Origin: Terriglobia bacterium
GTDB lineage: Bacteria > Acidobacteriota > Terriglobia > Terriglobales > Acidobacteriaceae
DNA length: 64,000 bases
Direction of reading: 5' to 3'
Assembly (NCBI GenBank): GCA_020073215.1
Contig: JAIQFO010000001.1
Span: 248,001 to 312,000 of the forward strand
Shown: one piece after another, positions 52,940 to 61,352 of the stretch
How positions within the stretch are numbered: position 1 is the stretch's first letter
How the letters are laid out: every line of letters starts with the position of its first letter
Program-made: the position numbers and the translations under genes
Notes under the pieces: model-generated
What the model was told of the DNA's origin: nothing
What the model saw: only the letters and a program-made list of their open reading frames with translations
Databases searched by the model: none

Positions 52940-54638
52940 TCGCCCGAATCATCTGCTCCGCATGCTTGCGCGAAGTCTCTGTTAGCTTCGCCCCCGACAA
53001 CATGCGCGCCACTTCCTCGGTGCGCTCTACGCCAGTGATCTGGCGCACGGTAGCCTTGGCGCGGCCTCCAGATTCCCGCTTTTCGATCAGGTAGTGGTGA
53101 TCGGCAAAAGTTGCGATCTGTGGCAGGTGGGTGACGCAGAGCACCTGATTCCCTTTGGCGAGCGCCTTCAGTTTCTTGCCGACAGCCTCGGCAGCGCGGC
53201 CTCCGATGCCGGTGTCAATTTCGTCGAAAACTAATGTGCGCTGCGCGGCCGCCGACTTCTTCTTAGGATTGGCCGCCGGATTCGCTTCCGCTTCGACACT
53301 CGCCTTCAATGCCAGCATGACGCGCGAAAGTTCGCCGCCGGACGCAATCTGCTCCAGGGGGCGCATCGCTTCGCCGGTGTTGGTCGAGATGCGATAGACG
53401 ACCTGATTGATTCCCGAAGAGGTCCAATGCTCCTCGCCTTCGCTCTCTTCGACTGCGATGCGAAAACTGGCGCGCATCGCGAGGTCGTTGATCTCGGCCT
53501 CGACCAGCTTCTCCAATTTGCGTCCCGCCTCCACCCGCTTGCGCGAGATGCTGCGGGCCGCTTTACGATATTCGTCGGCCGCCACAGCCAGCATCGCACG
53601 AAGTTCAAGTAACACCTGATCTTTGTTCTCCATCTCTGAGATTTTTCGCCGGATATCTTCGCCGAAAGAAATGGCCTGTTCCAGCGTTGGCCCATACTTG
53701 CGTTTCAGACGATCCAGCAGCGCCAAGCGCTCTTCAATCTCGGCGAGGCGCTCGGGGGACGCCTGGATTCCTCCGGCATAATCGCGCAGCGTTGCTCCCA
53801 CATCTTCAACGCTGATGCGTGCCGAGTCGAGCGCCGCGAGCGCATCCTGAAACTTCGGCTCATAACGGACGAGTTCCTCTACGTGCTTCTGCGCAGCGCG
53901 CAGACTCGACGAAGTGGAAGCTTTGCCCTCATACAGCAGGTCGAAGGCATGGATGGCCGCGCCGTAGATTTTCTCGGCATTGGCCAGGACGCGCTTCTCG
54001 GCTTCCAGTTGTTCATCTTCGCCGGTCCGAAGACGCGCCTCTTCGATCTCCCGGCACTGAAAATTCCACAGGTCGAGCAGACGCATGCGATCCTGCTCGT
54101 CCCGTTCGAGTTCGGCGATGCGTCCGCGAATCTGCTTCCAGCGGGTGAAAGCGTCAGACACTTCCTTCAACTCGACTCCCGCATAAGCGTCGAGCAGGTC
54201 CTGCCGCGCCCCGGCGTCAAAATTTACGATGGATTCATTTTGCGCATGGATGACGGCCAGATACGGCGCAATCTGTTTGAGCACCGCCACGGTCGCGGGC
54301 TGGTTATTGATGAACACGCGGCCCTTGCCGCCCGAAGCGATCTCGCGCCGCAGAATCAGCGAGCCATTCTCCGCATCCAGTCCGTTGGTCTCGAGTATCT
54401 CTTCGATGGAACGCGCCGCAGATCCGTCACTCTCAAACACCGCGGCAACCACAGCCCGTTCCGCACCCGTCCGGATCACATCCGACGAAGCTTTGTCCCC
54501 CAGGAGCAATCCCAGCGCGTCGATCAGAATAGATTTGCCGGCTCCAGTCTCGCCGGTCAGAAGATTCAGGCCCGCCGCGAATTCGATCACGACATTGTCG
54601 ATCACGGCGTAATTTTCGAGTCGAAGTTCGGCCAGCAC
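52932..54638 (-). CDS. recN: DNA repair protein RecN
   Basis: 568-residue SMC-like ATPase acting in double-strand-break repair. Walker A GETGAGKS at residues 29-36. Long coiled-coil arms run through the middle. ASGGELSRVMLALK (signature) and TLVFDEIDTGIGG (Walker B) are followed by VLCVTHLPQIATFADHHYLIEK. Length is normal. Confidence 0.96.
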   Translation of the reverse strand: MLAELRLENYAVIDNVVIEFAAGLNLLTGETGAGKSILIDALGLLLGDKASSDVIRTGAERAVVAAVFESDGSAARSIEEILETNGLDAENGSLILRREIASGGKGRVFINNQPATVAVLKQIAPYLAVIHAQNESIVNFDAGARQDLLDAYAGVELKEVSDAFTRWKQIRGRIAELERDEQDRMRLLDLWNFQCREIEEARLRTGEDEQLEAEKRVLANAEKIYGAAIHAFDLLYEGKASTSSSLRAAQKHVEELVRYEPKFQDALAALDSARISVEDVGATLRDYAGGIQASPERLAEIEERLALLDRLKRKYGPTLEQAISFGEDIRRKISEMENKDQVLLELRAMLAVAADEYRKAARSISRKRVEAGRKLEKLVEAEINDLAMRASFRIAVEESEGEEHWTSSGINQVVYRISTNTGEAMRPLEQIASGGELSRVMLALKASVEAEANPAANPKKKSAAAQRTLVFDEIDTGIGGRAAEAVGKKLKALAKGNQVLCVTHLPQIATFADHHYLIEKRESGGRAKATVRQITGVERTEEVARMLSGAKLTETSRKHAEQMIRANE

Positions 54639-54737
54639 AAGGGTCCTGCGATCTTCAGTTCACTATCTGTAATTGACGCGCAGCATAGCACATACCGCTG
54701 CGCCGGGCACCCAAGAGAAAAAAGGCAAAACCATTCC

Positions 54738-54810
54738 ACCGCAGAGAACGCGAAGCACGCTGAGAAAATGCAAGAAGAATCTCTGCGACCTCTGCGATCT
54801 CCGCGGTCAA
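54738..54810. repeat. imperfect inverted repeat upstream of tolQ
   Basis: ACCGCAGAGAACGC facing a GCGATCTCCGCGGT stretch around AGAAGAATCTCTGCG, a common bacterial intergenic repeat style. The rest of the recN-tolQ gap holds only the promoter candidate. Confidence 0.55.
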
Positions 54811-54881
54811 ATTTTCGGAAATGGGCTGGCCCGCGATGTTAACCGATACGATACGCCGCAAAATCGCCCGCCCCCTTCGTC

Positions 54882-54887
54882 TATAAT
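54882..54887 (+). promoter_or_regulatory. -10 box of a possible tol operon promoter
   Basis: Perfect TATAAT about 26 bases before the tolQ ATG. No matching -35 is seen 16 to 18 bases upstream. Confidence 0.4.
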
Positions 54888-54912
54888 CTTAGGCAGGGTT
54901 CTTCCCGAAACC

Positions 54913-55620
54913 ATGCATTTTCTTACCGTCCTCCTCTTCTTTGCCGGTGGCGAAATCGTTGATCTCGTCCTTCAGACCGGTCCGGTCGCAAAAACCGTCC
55001 TTCTCCTTCTGATCGCGTTTAGCGTGCTCTCCTGGGCCGTGATTCTTTCCAAGTGGCTGCTGATCCGGCGCGCGCGCTGGCAGAACGGACGTTTCGTTCG
55101 CTCTTTCCGCAAGGCGCAGCGCATGCAGGACATCGCCTCGGTCGCTGAACAGTTTCGTCCCAGCCCGCTGGTGGGAGTGTTTCAAGGCGCAGTCGAGGAG
55201 TTCCGGCGCCAGATGGGAATGACCGGAGCCGTCCACAACCTCGCCGCCATCCAGCGCGCCATGCAAATCGCCTCTTCCGAAGAGATTACCCGCCTCGAAC
55301 GCAGTGTCCCGTGGCTGGCCATTACGGGTGCGGTTACGCCGTTTATTGGACTGTTCGGAACCGTCTGGGGAATCATCGACGCGTTCCACGGCCTGGGCAC
55401 AGCCGGTGCGGCAACCCTGCGTGCGGTCGCTCCTGGAATTTCTGAGGCTCTGGTGACCACCGCCGCCGGCCTGGCTGCGGCCATCCCAGCAGTGATTGCC
55501 TATAACCTCATCATTGGCTCGATTCGCGAAATGGCCGCGCGCAACGACGACTTCACGCTCGAAATGCTCAACCTGGTCGAACGCCAGCAGACTCCGCAAG
55601 TGACCGAGGCGCGGCGCTAA
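54913..55620 (+). CDS. tolQ: TolQ / MotA-ExbB family proton channel protein
   Basis: 235 residues from the ATG at 54913; a longer frame to 54673 reads through a repeat and is not family-like. Three transmembrane segments; RSVPWLAITGAVTPFIGLFGTVWGII and GISEALVTTAAGLAAAIPAVIAYN are the family core. With TolR it uses proton flow to energise TolA across the envelope. Its stop overlaps the tolR start (TAATG). Confidence 0.93.
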   Translation: MHFLTVLLFFAGGEIVDLVLQTGPVAKTVLLLLIAFSVLSWAVILSKWLLIRRARWQNGRFVRSFRKAQRMQDIASVAEQFRPSPLVGVFQGAVEEFRRQMGMTGAVHNLAAIQRAMQIASSEEITRLERSVPWLAITGAVTPFIGLFGTVWGIIDAFHGLGTAGAATLRAVAPGISEALVTTAAGLAAAIPAVIAYNLIIGSIREMAARNDDFTLEMLNLVERQQTPQVTEARR

Positions 55621-56048
55621 TGGCCTTCACCTCCACCAACGGACGCACTCAGACAGCGCTCGCCGACATCAACGTCACGCCGCTGGTGGATGTCGTCCTC
55701 GTGCTGCTCATCATTTTCATGGTGACCGCACCGGTCTTGCAGTCCGGGATCGAAGTCAACGTGCCCCACACCCGCACCGTCAAAGAGATCACCGAAGAAC
55801 GGCTGGTGATCAGCATCGACAAGTCGCAGAAAGTTTTTCTCGGCAACGATCCCATCAACATCAACCAGATCGGAGCACGCCTGAAACAGAAAATTCGCGA
55901 TCCGCAACACCAGTCAATTTATTTGCGCTCCGATGAAGATGTCCCGTTTGGCGCCTTCGCCACGGTGATGGACGCCATCAAGCAGTCGGGCATCAGCAAC
56001 GTGAGCATCGTTACGCAGCCGATGGATAGCCATGGCGGCCGTCGCTGA
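55620..56048 (+). CDS. tolR: TolR / ExbD family protein
   Basis: 142 residues with one N-terminal helix: ADINVTPLVDVVLVLLIIFMVT contains the essential membrane aspartate. The periplasmic domain ends SIVTQPMDSHGGRR. The position after tolQ, with coupled start and stop, settles TolR over a generic ExbD. Confidence 0.93.
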   Translation: MAFTSTNGRTQTALADINVTPLVDVVLVLLIIFMVTAPVLQSGIEVNVPHTRTVKEITEERLVISIDKSQKVFLGNDPININQIGARLKQKIRDPQHQSIYLRSDEDVPFGAFATVMDAIKQSGISNVSIVTQPMDSHGGRR

Positions 56049-56820
56049 TTTCGACATCTATTCCGAACGGGGCGAACTGCGCCGGCCGTTGGCTTGGTCG
56101 GTCGGCCTGCACCTTGGGTTCGTGGCGTTCGTCGTGCTCTATGCCGTGTTTATTAACGGCATTCGAGGTGAGGGCTGGGGCAGCGGCGGAGGAGGAGAGG
56201 CCATGGGCGCGACTCTGGTGAGTTCCGTTCCCTTGCCCGCCAATCCGACCCAGACCCAGAACGTTCTGGCAACCGAATCGAAGGGTCTTTCAAAATCGCA
56301 ACCCACGGTTCAGGAGAAGGAACCGGAAGCGATTCCGATTCCCGACAAGAGCGCAAAGAAAGTGAAGCCCGCGCCGGTCAAGAGCGCAACGCAGCGTAGG
56401 CCGCAACCAGAACCGGAGGAGTCGAATCAGATTCCGTATGGCGAGGGCGGTCCGGTCAGCGGCCCCTACACCATGAGCGCAGGCGGGGCCAAAGGCGGTT
56501 TTGGTTTTACCGGAAGCGGTGGTGATTTCGGCAACCGCTTTTCGTGGTACGTCCAAGGCGTCCAGCGGAAGGTAACCGAGAACTGGTTGAAGTATGAAAT
56601 CGATCCGCGCATTACAAACGCGAAACGGGTGTATCTGACGTTTGATATCGGGCGCGATGGACACCCCATGAATGTCGCGATCGAGCAGTCGAGTGGAGTA
56701 CCGTCGCTCGACCTTTCGGCCACGCGTGCGATCCAGCGCATTGATACCTTCGGCCCGCTGCCGCCGGATTATTCGGGCAGCAAAGTTTCGGTGGAGTTTT
56801 GGTTCGATTACAAGCGGTAA
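56032..56820 (+). CDS. tolA: TolA/TonB-like energy-transducing protein
   Basis: 262 residues: an N-terminal anchor (WSVGLHLGFVAFVVLYAVFI), then a Pro/Lys/Glu-rich spacer of about 90 residues. A compact TonB-C-type domain (YLTFDIGRDGHPMNVAIEQSSGVPSLD) follows. The start overlaps tolR by 17 bases. TolA by position between tolR and tolB, even though the domain also fits TonB. Confidence 0.85.
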   Translation: MAAVADFDIYSERGELRRPLAWSVGLHLGFVAFVVLYAVFINGIRGEGWGSGGGGEAMGATLVSSVPLPANPTQTQNVLATESKGLSKSQPTVQEKEPEAIPIPDKSAKKVKPAPVKSATQRRPQPEPEESNQIPYGEGGPVSGPYTMSAGGAKGGFGFTGSGGDFGNRFSWYVQGVQRKVTENWLKYEIDPRITNAKRVYLTFDIGRDGHPMNVAIEQSSGVPSLDLSATRAIQRIDTFGPLPPDYSGSKVSVEFWFDYKR

Positions 56821-56824
56821 GTGT

Positions 56825-56876
56825 GGGGGCCGGGCGACTCGCCCGTCCAGTCGAGCGGGGACGCCCGGCGCTCCAC
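56825..56876. repeat. palindromic repeat, family D copy
   Basis: GCCGGGCGACTCGCCCGTC and GCGGGGACGCCCGGC halves between tolA and tolB, ending CGCTCCAC as in the 39.7-kb copy. Confidence 0.7.
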
Positions 56877-56897
56877 ACCAACAAAGGGAGCACAAAA

Positions 56898-58256
56898 TTG
56901 CGTAACTCAGTTCGCCCCGTCCGTCGTCATACATTGATCTCTAGTACTCTGATCGCCGCCTGGCTGGTTCTTTTGGCGGCCGCCAGCTCCGCCCAGGACT
57001 GGATTCGCACCGGCACCGGGCTCGGCGTTGAGCGCGTGCGCCTGGCCGCCTCCGACTTCAAGCCCTCGACCGCCGACGCCAACAACGCAGCCCTGCTGAA
57101 GACCTTCAACGACACACTCTGGAACGACCTCGACAACGCCGGAATCTTCGATCTCGTCTCCAAGAGTTTCTATCCGCTGCAAGTGGCCGGGCAACCGTCC
57201 GAGGTCAATTTCTCCGCCTGGAATTCGCCCCCACCGAACGCCTCCATGCTCACCTTCGGCAACCTGGGCGCAGCCGCCGGCAAGGTCACGGTGCAGGGAT
57301 GGCTCTACGACGTCAAGAATGAAAAGTCGCCGCAGGTCCTTGGCAAGCAGTACGCCGATAATGCAACCAATGATGCGGTGCGGGTGATCGCGCACCGGTT
57401 TGCAGACGAAATTATTTTCCGCCTCGGCGGAGGCATTCCCGGCATTGCCGAAACCAAGATTTATTTCGTCAGCAAGCGCACGGGCAGCAAAGAAATCTGG
57501 ATGATGGACTACGACGGCGCGAATCAACAGCAGGTCACGCACCTCGGCACCATTTCCCTGTCGCCGCGCATCTCGCCCGATGGCTCGCGCCTGGCGTTCA
57601 GTTCCATGACGAAGAGTGGTTGGGAAATTATGATGTACTCATTCGATCTCAACCGCATCGTCGCCTTCCCGCGTTTTGGAGGTATGAATCTTTCGCCGTC
57701 GTGGTCGCCCGAGGGCAAGATCGCATTCTCATCCTCACGCAATGGCTACCCCAATATTTTTGTCGTCGATGCCTCGGGAGGAAACTCGCGCCGCCTGACC
57801 AACGACAAGGGTCCCGACATTGCTCCGGCCTGGAATCGCAAGACTGGCGGCCAGATCGCTTTCGTCAGCGGACGGACCGGCCTGCCGCAGATCTACACCA
57901 TGGAAGCGGACGGCACCAACCTGCAGCGGGTCACCGATCAAGGCTATGCCGTTTCTCCCAACTGGTCGCCGAACGGACAGTTCCTGACGTTCTCGTGGCA
58001 GCGCAAGTACGGGCCCGGAGAACCGGGTGCCAACGACTTATATTTAATGGACGTCGCCAGCAAGCAGTGGGTACAACTCACGCACGATGCGGGGCGCAAC
58101 GATTCGCCTTGCTGGTCTCCGGACGGCCGCCACATTGTGTTTCAGTCCCACCGCTCGGGAACCGACGAGATCTGGACCATGCTGGCCGACGGCTCCAACG
58201 TGAAGCAGTTGACTTTCAAGGGCGAGAACACGCAGCCCAACTGGAGTTGGAAGTAG
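56898..58256 (+). CDS. tolB: Tol-Pal system beta-propeller protein TolB
   Basis: 452 residues. The start is a TTG at 56898, seven bases after GGGAG; reading further upstream would run through the repeat. The signal sequence (TLIAAWLVLLAAASSAQ) is followed by an N-terminal domain (about 30-170) and a six-bladed WD40-like propeller (VTHLGTISLSPRISPDGSRLAF, NLSPSWSPEGKIAFSSSRNG and others). Periplasmic; binds Pal. Confidence 0.95.
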   Translation: MRNSVRPVRRHTLISSTLIAAWLVLLAAASSAQDWIRTGTGLGVERVRLAASDFKPSTADANNAALLKTFNDTLWNDLDNAGIFDLVSKSFYPLQVAGQPSEVNFSAWNSPPPNASMLTFGNLGAAAGKVTVQGWLYDVKNEKSPQVLGKQYADNATNDAVRVIAHRFADEIIFRLGGGIPGIAETKIYFVSKRTGSKEIWMMDYDGANQQQVTHLGTISLSPRISPDGSRLAFSSMTKSGWEIMMYSFDLNRIVAFPRFGGMNLSPSWSPEGKIAFSSSRNGYPNIFVVDASGGNSRRLTNDKGPDIAPAWNRKTGGQIAFVSGRTGLPQIYTMEADGTNLQRVTDQGYAVSPNWSPNGQFLTFSWQRKYGPGEPGANDLYLMDVASKQWVQLTHDAGRNDSPCWSPDGRHIVFQSHRSGTDEIWTMLADGSNVKQLTFKGENTQPNWSWK

Positions 58257-58548
58257 ATTGGTTAACAGTCTGTGGCACAAGTGAGATTCGTGCCGAGGCG
58301 TAAGTTTCTTGGGATGAGTTCGTATCGGGTGTATGTTTCGTATCAGACTTAGGTTCGGATCAGGGCACGCCTTCGGGAGTGCCGCAGGAGTTACGTCATG
58401 AAGGCGCCTTAAGGCGCTGAAGCCGGAGATTGGAATTACACCACGTTCTTTTAAGCAGAATCGTTTTGCGGCTGGCTGAAAGTGCGCCCCTTCGTCAAGC
58501 TGCAAATTCCATGCCACCAAGCGGGCGCACAGAAACAGGAGGAATCAG
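58257..58548. other. intergenic region between tolB and pal
   Basis: 292 bases with repeat-like words (GGCGCCTTAAGGCGC palindrome near 58403, GCCTTCGGGAGTGCCG) but no gene. AGGAGG at 58537-58542 serves pal. Confidence 0.5.
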
Positions 58549-59301
58549 GTGAACAACGCAATGAGAAATACAACCACGATGACGAGATGGGCGACCCTGG
58601 TATTTGCACTCAGCGCAATCATGTTCCTGGCGGCCTGCCACAAGAAGGCCGCTCCGCCACCGCCACCGCCGCCACCCGCACCCACGGCTCCCACCGCCAC
58701 GCTGTCGGCGAGCCCAAACACGATCGACAAGGGACAATCGACAACCCTGACTTGGCAGACCACGAACGCCACCGACGTCAGCATCGACGGAATCGGCGCG
58801 GTGGACGTGAACGGCTCGCGCCAGGTGACCCCGGCGGACTCGACCACGTACCATCTCATCGCGAAAGGCGCCGGCGGAACCCAGGATGCCACCGCTCGCG
58901 TCACCGTCAACGCGCCCCCGCCACCGCCGCCACCGCCGCCTTCCGCCACCGAGGAGGAACTGTTCTCGCAAAACGTGAAGGACATCTACTTCGATTATGA
59001 CAAGTACGATGTGCGCTCGAGCGAGCAGGGCTCGTTGCAAGGCGACGCCGGGTTCCTGCAGCAGCATCCCAACATCCACATCACGATTGAGGGGCACTGC
59101 GACGAGCGCGGATCGACCGAATACAACCTGGCTCTGGGCACCAATCGCGCCGATGCCGTGAAGAACGCGCTCATTCAGGCTGGAGTGTCGGGCGATCGCA
59201 TCAAAACCATCAGCTACGGCAAGGAAAAGCCGTTCTGCACCGAGTCGAACGAAAGTTGCTGGCAGCAAAATCGCCGCGGCCACTTCGTGTACGCGAAATA
59301 A
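58549..59301 (+). CDS. pal: peptidoglycan-associated lipoprotein Pal with extra Ig-like domain
   Basis: 250 residues from a GTG with AGGAGG six bases upstream. Lipobox FLAAC (cysteine near 32) indicates an outer-membrane lipoprotein. Polyproline linkers (PPPPPPP) flank an inserted Ig-like beta-sandwich, about residues 45-120 (SPNTIDKGQSTTLTWQTTNA). The OmpA-type peptidoglycan-binding domain follows (IEGHCDERGSTEYNLALGTNRADAV). Standard Pal lacks this middle domain, so the reach or binding of the protein may differ. Confidence 0.94.
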   Translation: MNNAMRNTTTMTRWATLVFALSAIMFLAACHKKAAPPPPPPPPAPTAPTATLSASPNTIDKGQSTTLTWQTTNATDVSIDGIGAVDVNGSRQVTPADSTTYHLIAKGAGGTQDATARVTVNAPPPPPPPPPSATEEELFSQNVKDIYFDYDKYDVRSSEQGSLQGDAGFLQQHPNIHITIEGHCDERGSTEYNLALGTNRADAVKNALIQAGVSGDRIKTISYGKEKPFCTESNESCWQQNRRGHFVYAK

Positions 59302-59312
59302 GCAGAGGAGGT

Positions 59313-59340
59313 GGAGGGACGGGCGTCTCGCCCGTCCTTG
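59313..59340. repeat. palindromic repeat, family D copy
   Basis: GGACGGGCGTCTCGCCCGTCC is a near-perfect palindrome, just after pal. Confidence 0.75.
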
Positions 59341-59365
59341 CTCTCCATCAACCTGGGAAGACCCG

Positions 59366-59437
59366 GGCTTTGACTTTGTCTCTGGCTTTGACTTTGTCTC
59401 GGGCTTTGACTTTGTTCCGGGCCTTGACTTTGTTTTG
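59366..59437. repeat. four tandem 18-bp repeats
   Basis: Units at 59366, 59384, 59402 and 59420, all of the form GGCTTTGACTTTGTxxxG with a few changes. No open frame of interest crosses them. Confidence 0.85.
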
Positions 59438-59441
59438 AAGG

Positions 59442-59498
59442 GGCGCGGCTTCAGCCGCGCCGTTAAGGGCCGCAAAATCAACAGCGGCTTTAGCCGCT
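59442..59498. repeat. two adjacent palindromes upstream of cpoB
   Basis: GGCGCGGCTTCAGCCGCGCC at 59442-59461 and AGCGGCTTTAGCCGCT at 59483-59498, a known repeat style of related genomes. They may act as a terminator or attenuator between pal and cpoB. Confidence 0.6.
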
Positions 59499-59565
59499 GA
59501 GGGCAACGGCCGCGCGGATCGCGAGTTGCCGCTAAGCGAAGTGTTGACATCCAAATAGGGAAACT

Positions 59566-60399
59566 ATGAAATCCAATCGCATCTCGCTCCTCCTCGCTCT
59601 GTTCCTCATCATCTGCATGGCACCTGCCTACGGCGCCAACAAGGACATCGTCCAATTGCAAACCCAGGTCGACCAGTTGCAGCAGCAGATGACCCAGATG
59701 AAGCAGTCGTTTGACGAACGCATGGGCGTCATGAAGAATTTGCTCGAGCACAACACCGACGCCGCCAACAAGGTAACCACCGCCATCAACGATCTGCAAA
59801 CGTCGATCAACAAACAGCAGCAGGATCGCGCCGCACAGGTTGACCAGATCTCCGGTCAGATTCAAGCGCTCAACGACACCATGGACGAACTCAAGGTTCG
59901 CCTTGCCAAGCTGAGCAAGCAATTTGAGGATATGCAGGCGGCGCAGCAATCCATGGCGGCGCAGCAGTCCCAAGTGCAGCAGCAGGCTCAGGCCGTGGCG
60001 CAAGCCCCGGCGCCCGACGTGCTTTACAACGAGGCACTGCGCGACTACACCAGCGGGAAAAACGACCTGGCCGTTCAGGAATTCAACGACTACATCAAGT
60101 TTTACCCGAACACCGACCTGGCCGGAAACGCTTATTTTTATCTAGCCGAAATTCAGTTCAAGGCCGGCGATTACAAAAAGGCGGTCGCGAACTACGATCT
60201 GGTGCTGCAGAATTTTCCCAGCGGAAACAAGGCTGCCACCGCTCAGCTCAAGAAGGGATACGCGCTGCTGGAACTCGGAAAAACGGACGAGGGCACACAG
60301 GAATTGAAGCACGTCATCCAGCGCTATCCCCGCACCACCGAAGCCACGCAAGCCCGAGAGAGATTGCGAAAGGTGGGGCCAGCGCCGAAAAACCGCTAG
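59566..60399 (+). CDS. cpoB: Tol-Pal system coordinator CpoB (YbgF)
   Basis: 277 residues: signal peptide (LLLALFLIICMAPAYGA), a Gln-rich coiled coil (about 25-145), a QSQVQQQAQAVAQ linker, then TPR repeats (LYNEALRDYTSGKNDLAVQEF, DLAGNAYFYLAEIQFKAGDY). Last gene of the tol-pal cluster and in the usual order. CpoB links envelope constriction to peptidoglycan synthesis in well-studied bacteria. Confidence 0.94.
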   Translation: MKSNRISLLLALFLIICMAPAYGANKDIVQLQTQVDQLQQQMTQMKQSFDERMGVMKNLLEHNTDAANKVTTAINDLQTSINKQQQDRAAQVDQISGQIQALNDTMDELKVRLAKLSKQFEDMQAAQQSMAAQQSQVQQQAQAVAQAPAPDVLYNEALRDYTSGKNDLAVQEFNDYIKFYPNTDLAGNAYFYLAEIQFKAGDYKKAVANYDLVLQNFPSGNKAATAQLKKGYALLELGKTDEGTQELKHVIQRYPRTTEATQARERLRKVGPAPKNR

Positions 60400-60409
60400 T
60401 CCGTGTAGA

Positions 60410-60531
60410 GCGGACACTCCTGTCCGCTGCCGTCGCTTTTGGGTTGGGCCTTGTTTCTTGGTTTGGTCGAGGACAATTGTCTGCCGCAAGGCCGCCTTCG
60501 CTGCCCGCTTTTCGCGGACAGGAGTGTCCGC
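60410..60531. repeat. MITE-like 122-bp element with perfect 18-bp inverted ends
   Basis: GCGGACACTCCTGTCCGC at 60410-60427 and its exact reverse complement at 60514-60531; each end is itself a hairpin. It lies between convergent cpoB and the 60540 gene, so it could stop transcription from both sides. Confidence 0.8.
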
Positions 60532-60539
60532 GTCACAAA

Positions 60540-61109
60540 TTACGGGCGTCGCGTAGTATTCGGTACCACCACTCCGCCCTCAATCTTCGGAATGCCAAAG
60601 TGCCCACCCAGGTGCGAGAGGTCCAGCGGACTGATAGACCCGGAAACCACGATAAAGTTGACCTCACTCGCCCGGGCCACCAGAATCGCGATGTCGCTGA
60701 TCGCGTTGTTCTCCAGCCGGATCCAGAGATCGCTTACCCCCGGGCCGCCATCCTTCTCGTGGTTGTTCATCAACTGCTTCCAACCCGCCGCGCGGTACTC
60801 CTCTTTCACGGTACTTAGAACCGCCGGATCATACATCCAGCGTCCCGAAAAATGATAGCTGTGCACCGAGACCCCGCTCACGCCGGCGATCACGCGACGG
60901 AGATCTTCGTTGTCCTGATCGAGTTTCGACGCGAATACCAGCATGGAGTGGTCCAGCGTGAACTCGGTTTTCGAGGATGCGCTTTGCCGCAAAGCTTCAA
61001 TGCCCTGAGGAATCCATTCGCGCTGCGGCTGCGCCTCGGTAAATGTGGCCGCAGAAACAGTGATCAAAACAACAAAAACGATGCTCGACAATTTCATAGA
61101 GCGCCTCAA
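60540..61109 (-). CDS. secreted DUF4252-like protein
   Basis: 189 residues with a signal peptide (LSSIVFVVLITVSAATFTEA). The mature part, with ALRQSASSKTEFTLDHSML, a VIAGVSGVSVHSYHF strand and ILVARASEVNFIVVSGSISP, fits my recollection of DUF4252 (putative auto-transporter adhesin-like or secreted proteins). No neighbour explains it. Confidence 0.7.
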   Translation of the reverse strand: MRRSMKLSSIVFVVLITVSAATFTEAQPQREWIPQGIEALRQSASSKTEFTLDHSMLVFASKLDQDNEDLRRVIAGVSGVSVHSYHFSGRWMYDPAVLSTVKEEYRAAGWKQLMNNHEKDGGPGVSDLWIRLENNAISDIAILVARASEVNFIVVSGSISPLDLSHLGGHFGIPKIEGGVVVPNTTRRP

Positions 61110-61212
61110 TATCCAGCAGAAACGGTTAGACGGAGGCTTCCCGGCCCATGAGCCAGAACCCCTAGCTGATTAAGAACCCGGCGCACAGAAATTAGTTGCA
61201 CGAAACCCCGCT

Positions 61213-61306
61213 GGGTGCCCCACTCATCGCGTTTTCTGCGATGAGTGGGATTTCAGTGCGGGTGCCCCACTCATCGCGCTCTATGTGATGAGTGGGACTT
61301 GAGTGC
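61213..61306. repeat. tandem pair of 47-bp hairpin units
   Basis: Units 61213-61259 and 61260-61306. CCCACTCATCGC pairs with GCGATGAGTGGG in the first; in the second a 10-base stem remains. Located between a minus-strand signal-peptide gene and the HAD gene. Confidence 0.8.
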
Positions 61307-61352
61307 CGCCAAAAGCGGACGAAAGCACAACCGGAACCCTCGAGGGTGAGTT

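Noticed and set aside
54673-54912. Longer N-terminus for TolQ
   Set aside because: Reads through an inverted repeat and gives a non-family sequence; the ATG at 54913 fits the family start.
56799-56897. Longer N-terminus for TolB
   Set aside because: The extension is encoded by a family D repeat and would displace the signal peptide; the TTG at 56898 has a ribosome binding site.
59366-59437. CRISPR-like short repeats
   Set aside because: Units are head-to-tail without spacers, and no cas genes are present.
58495-60003. Minus-strand open frame of about 500 codons across pal and cpoB
   Set aside because: Shadow crossing a gene boundary, the tandem repeats and the palindromes.
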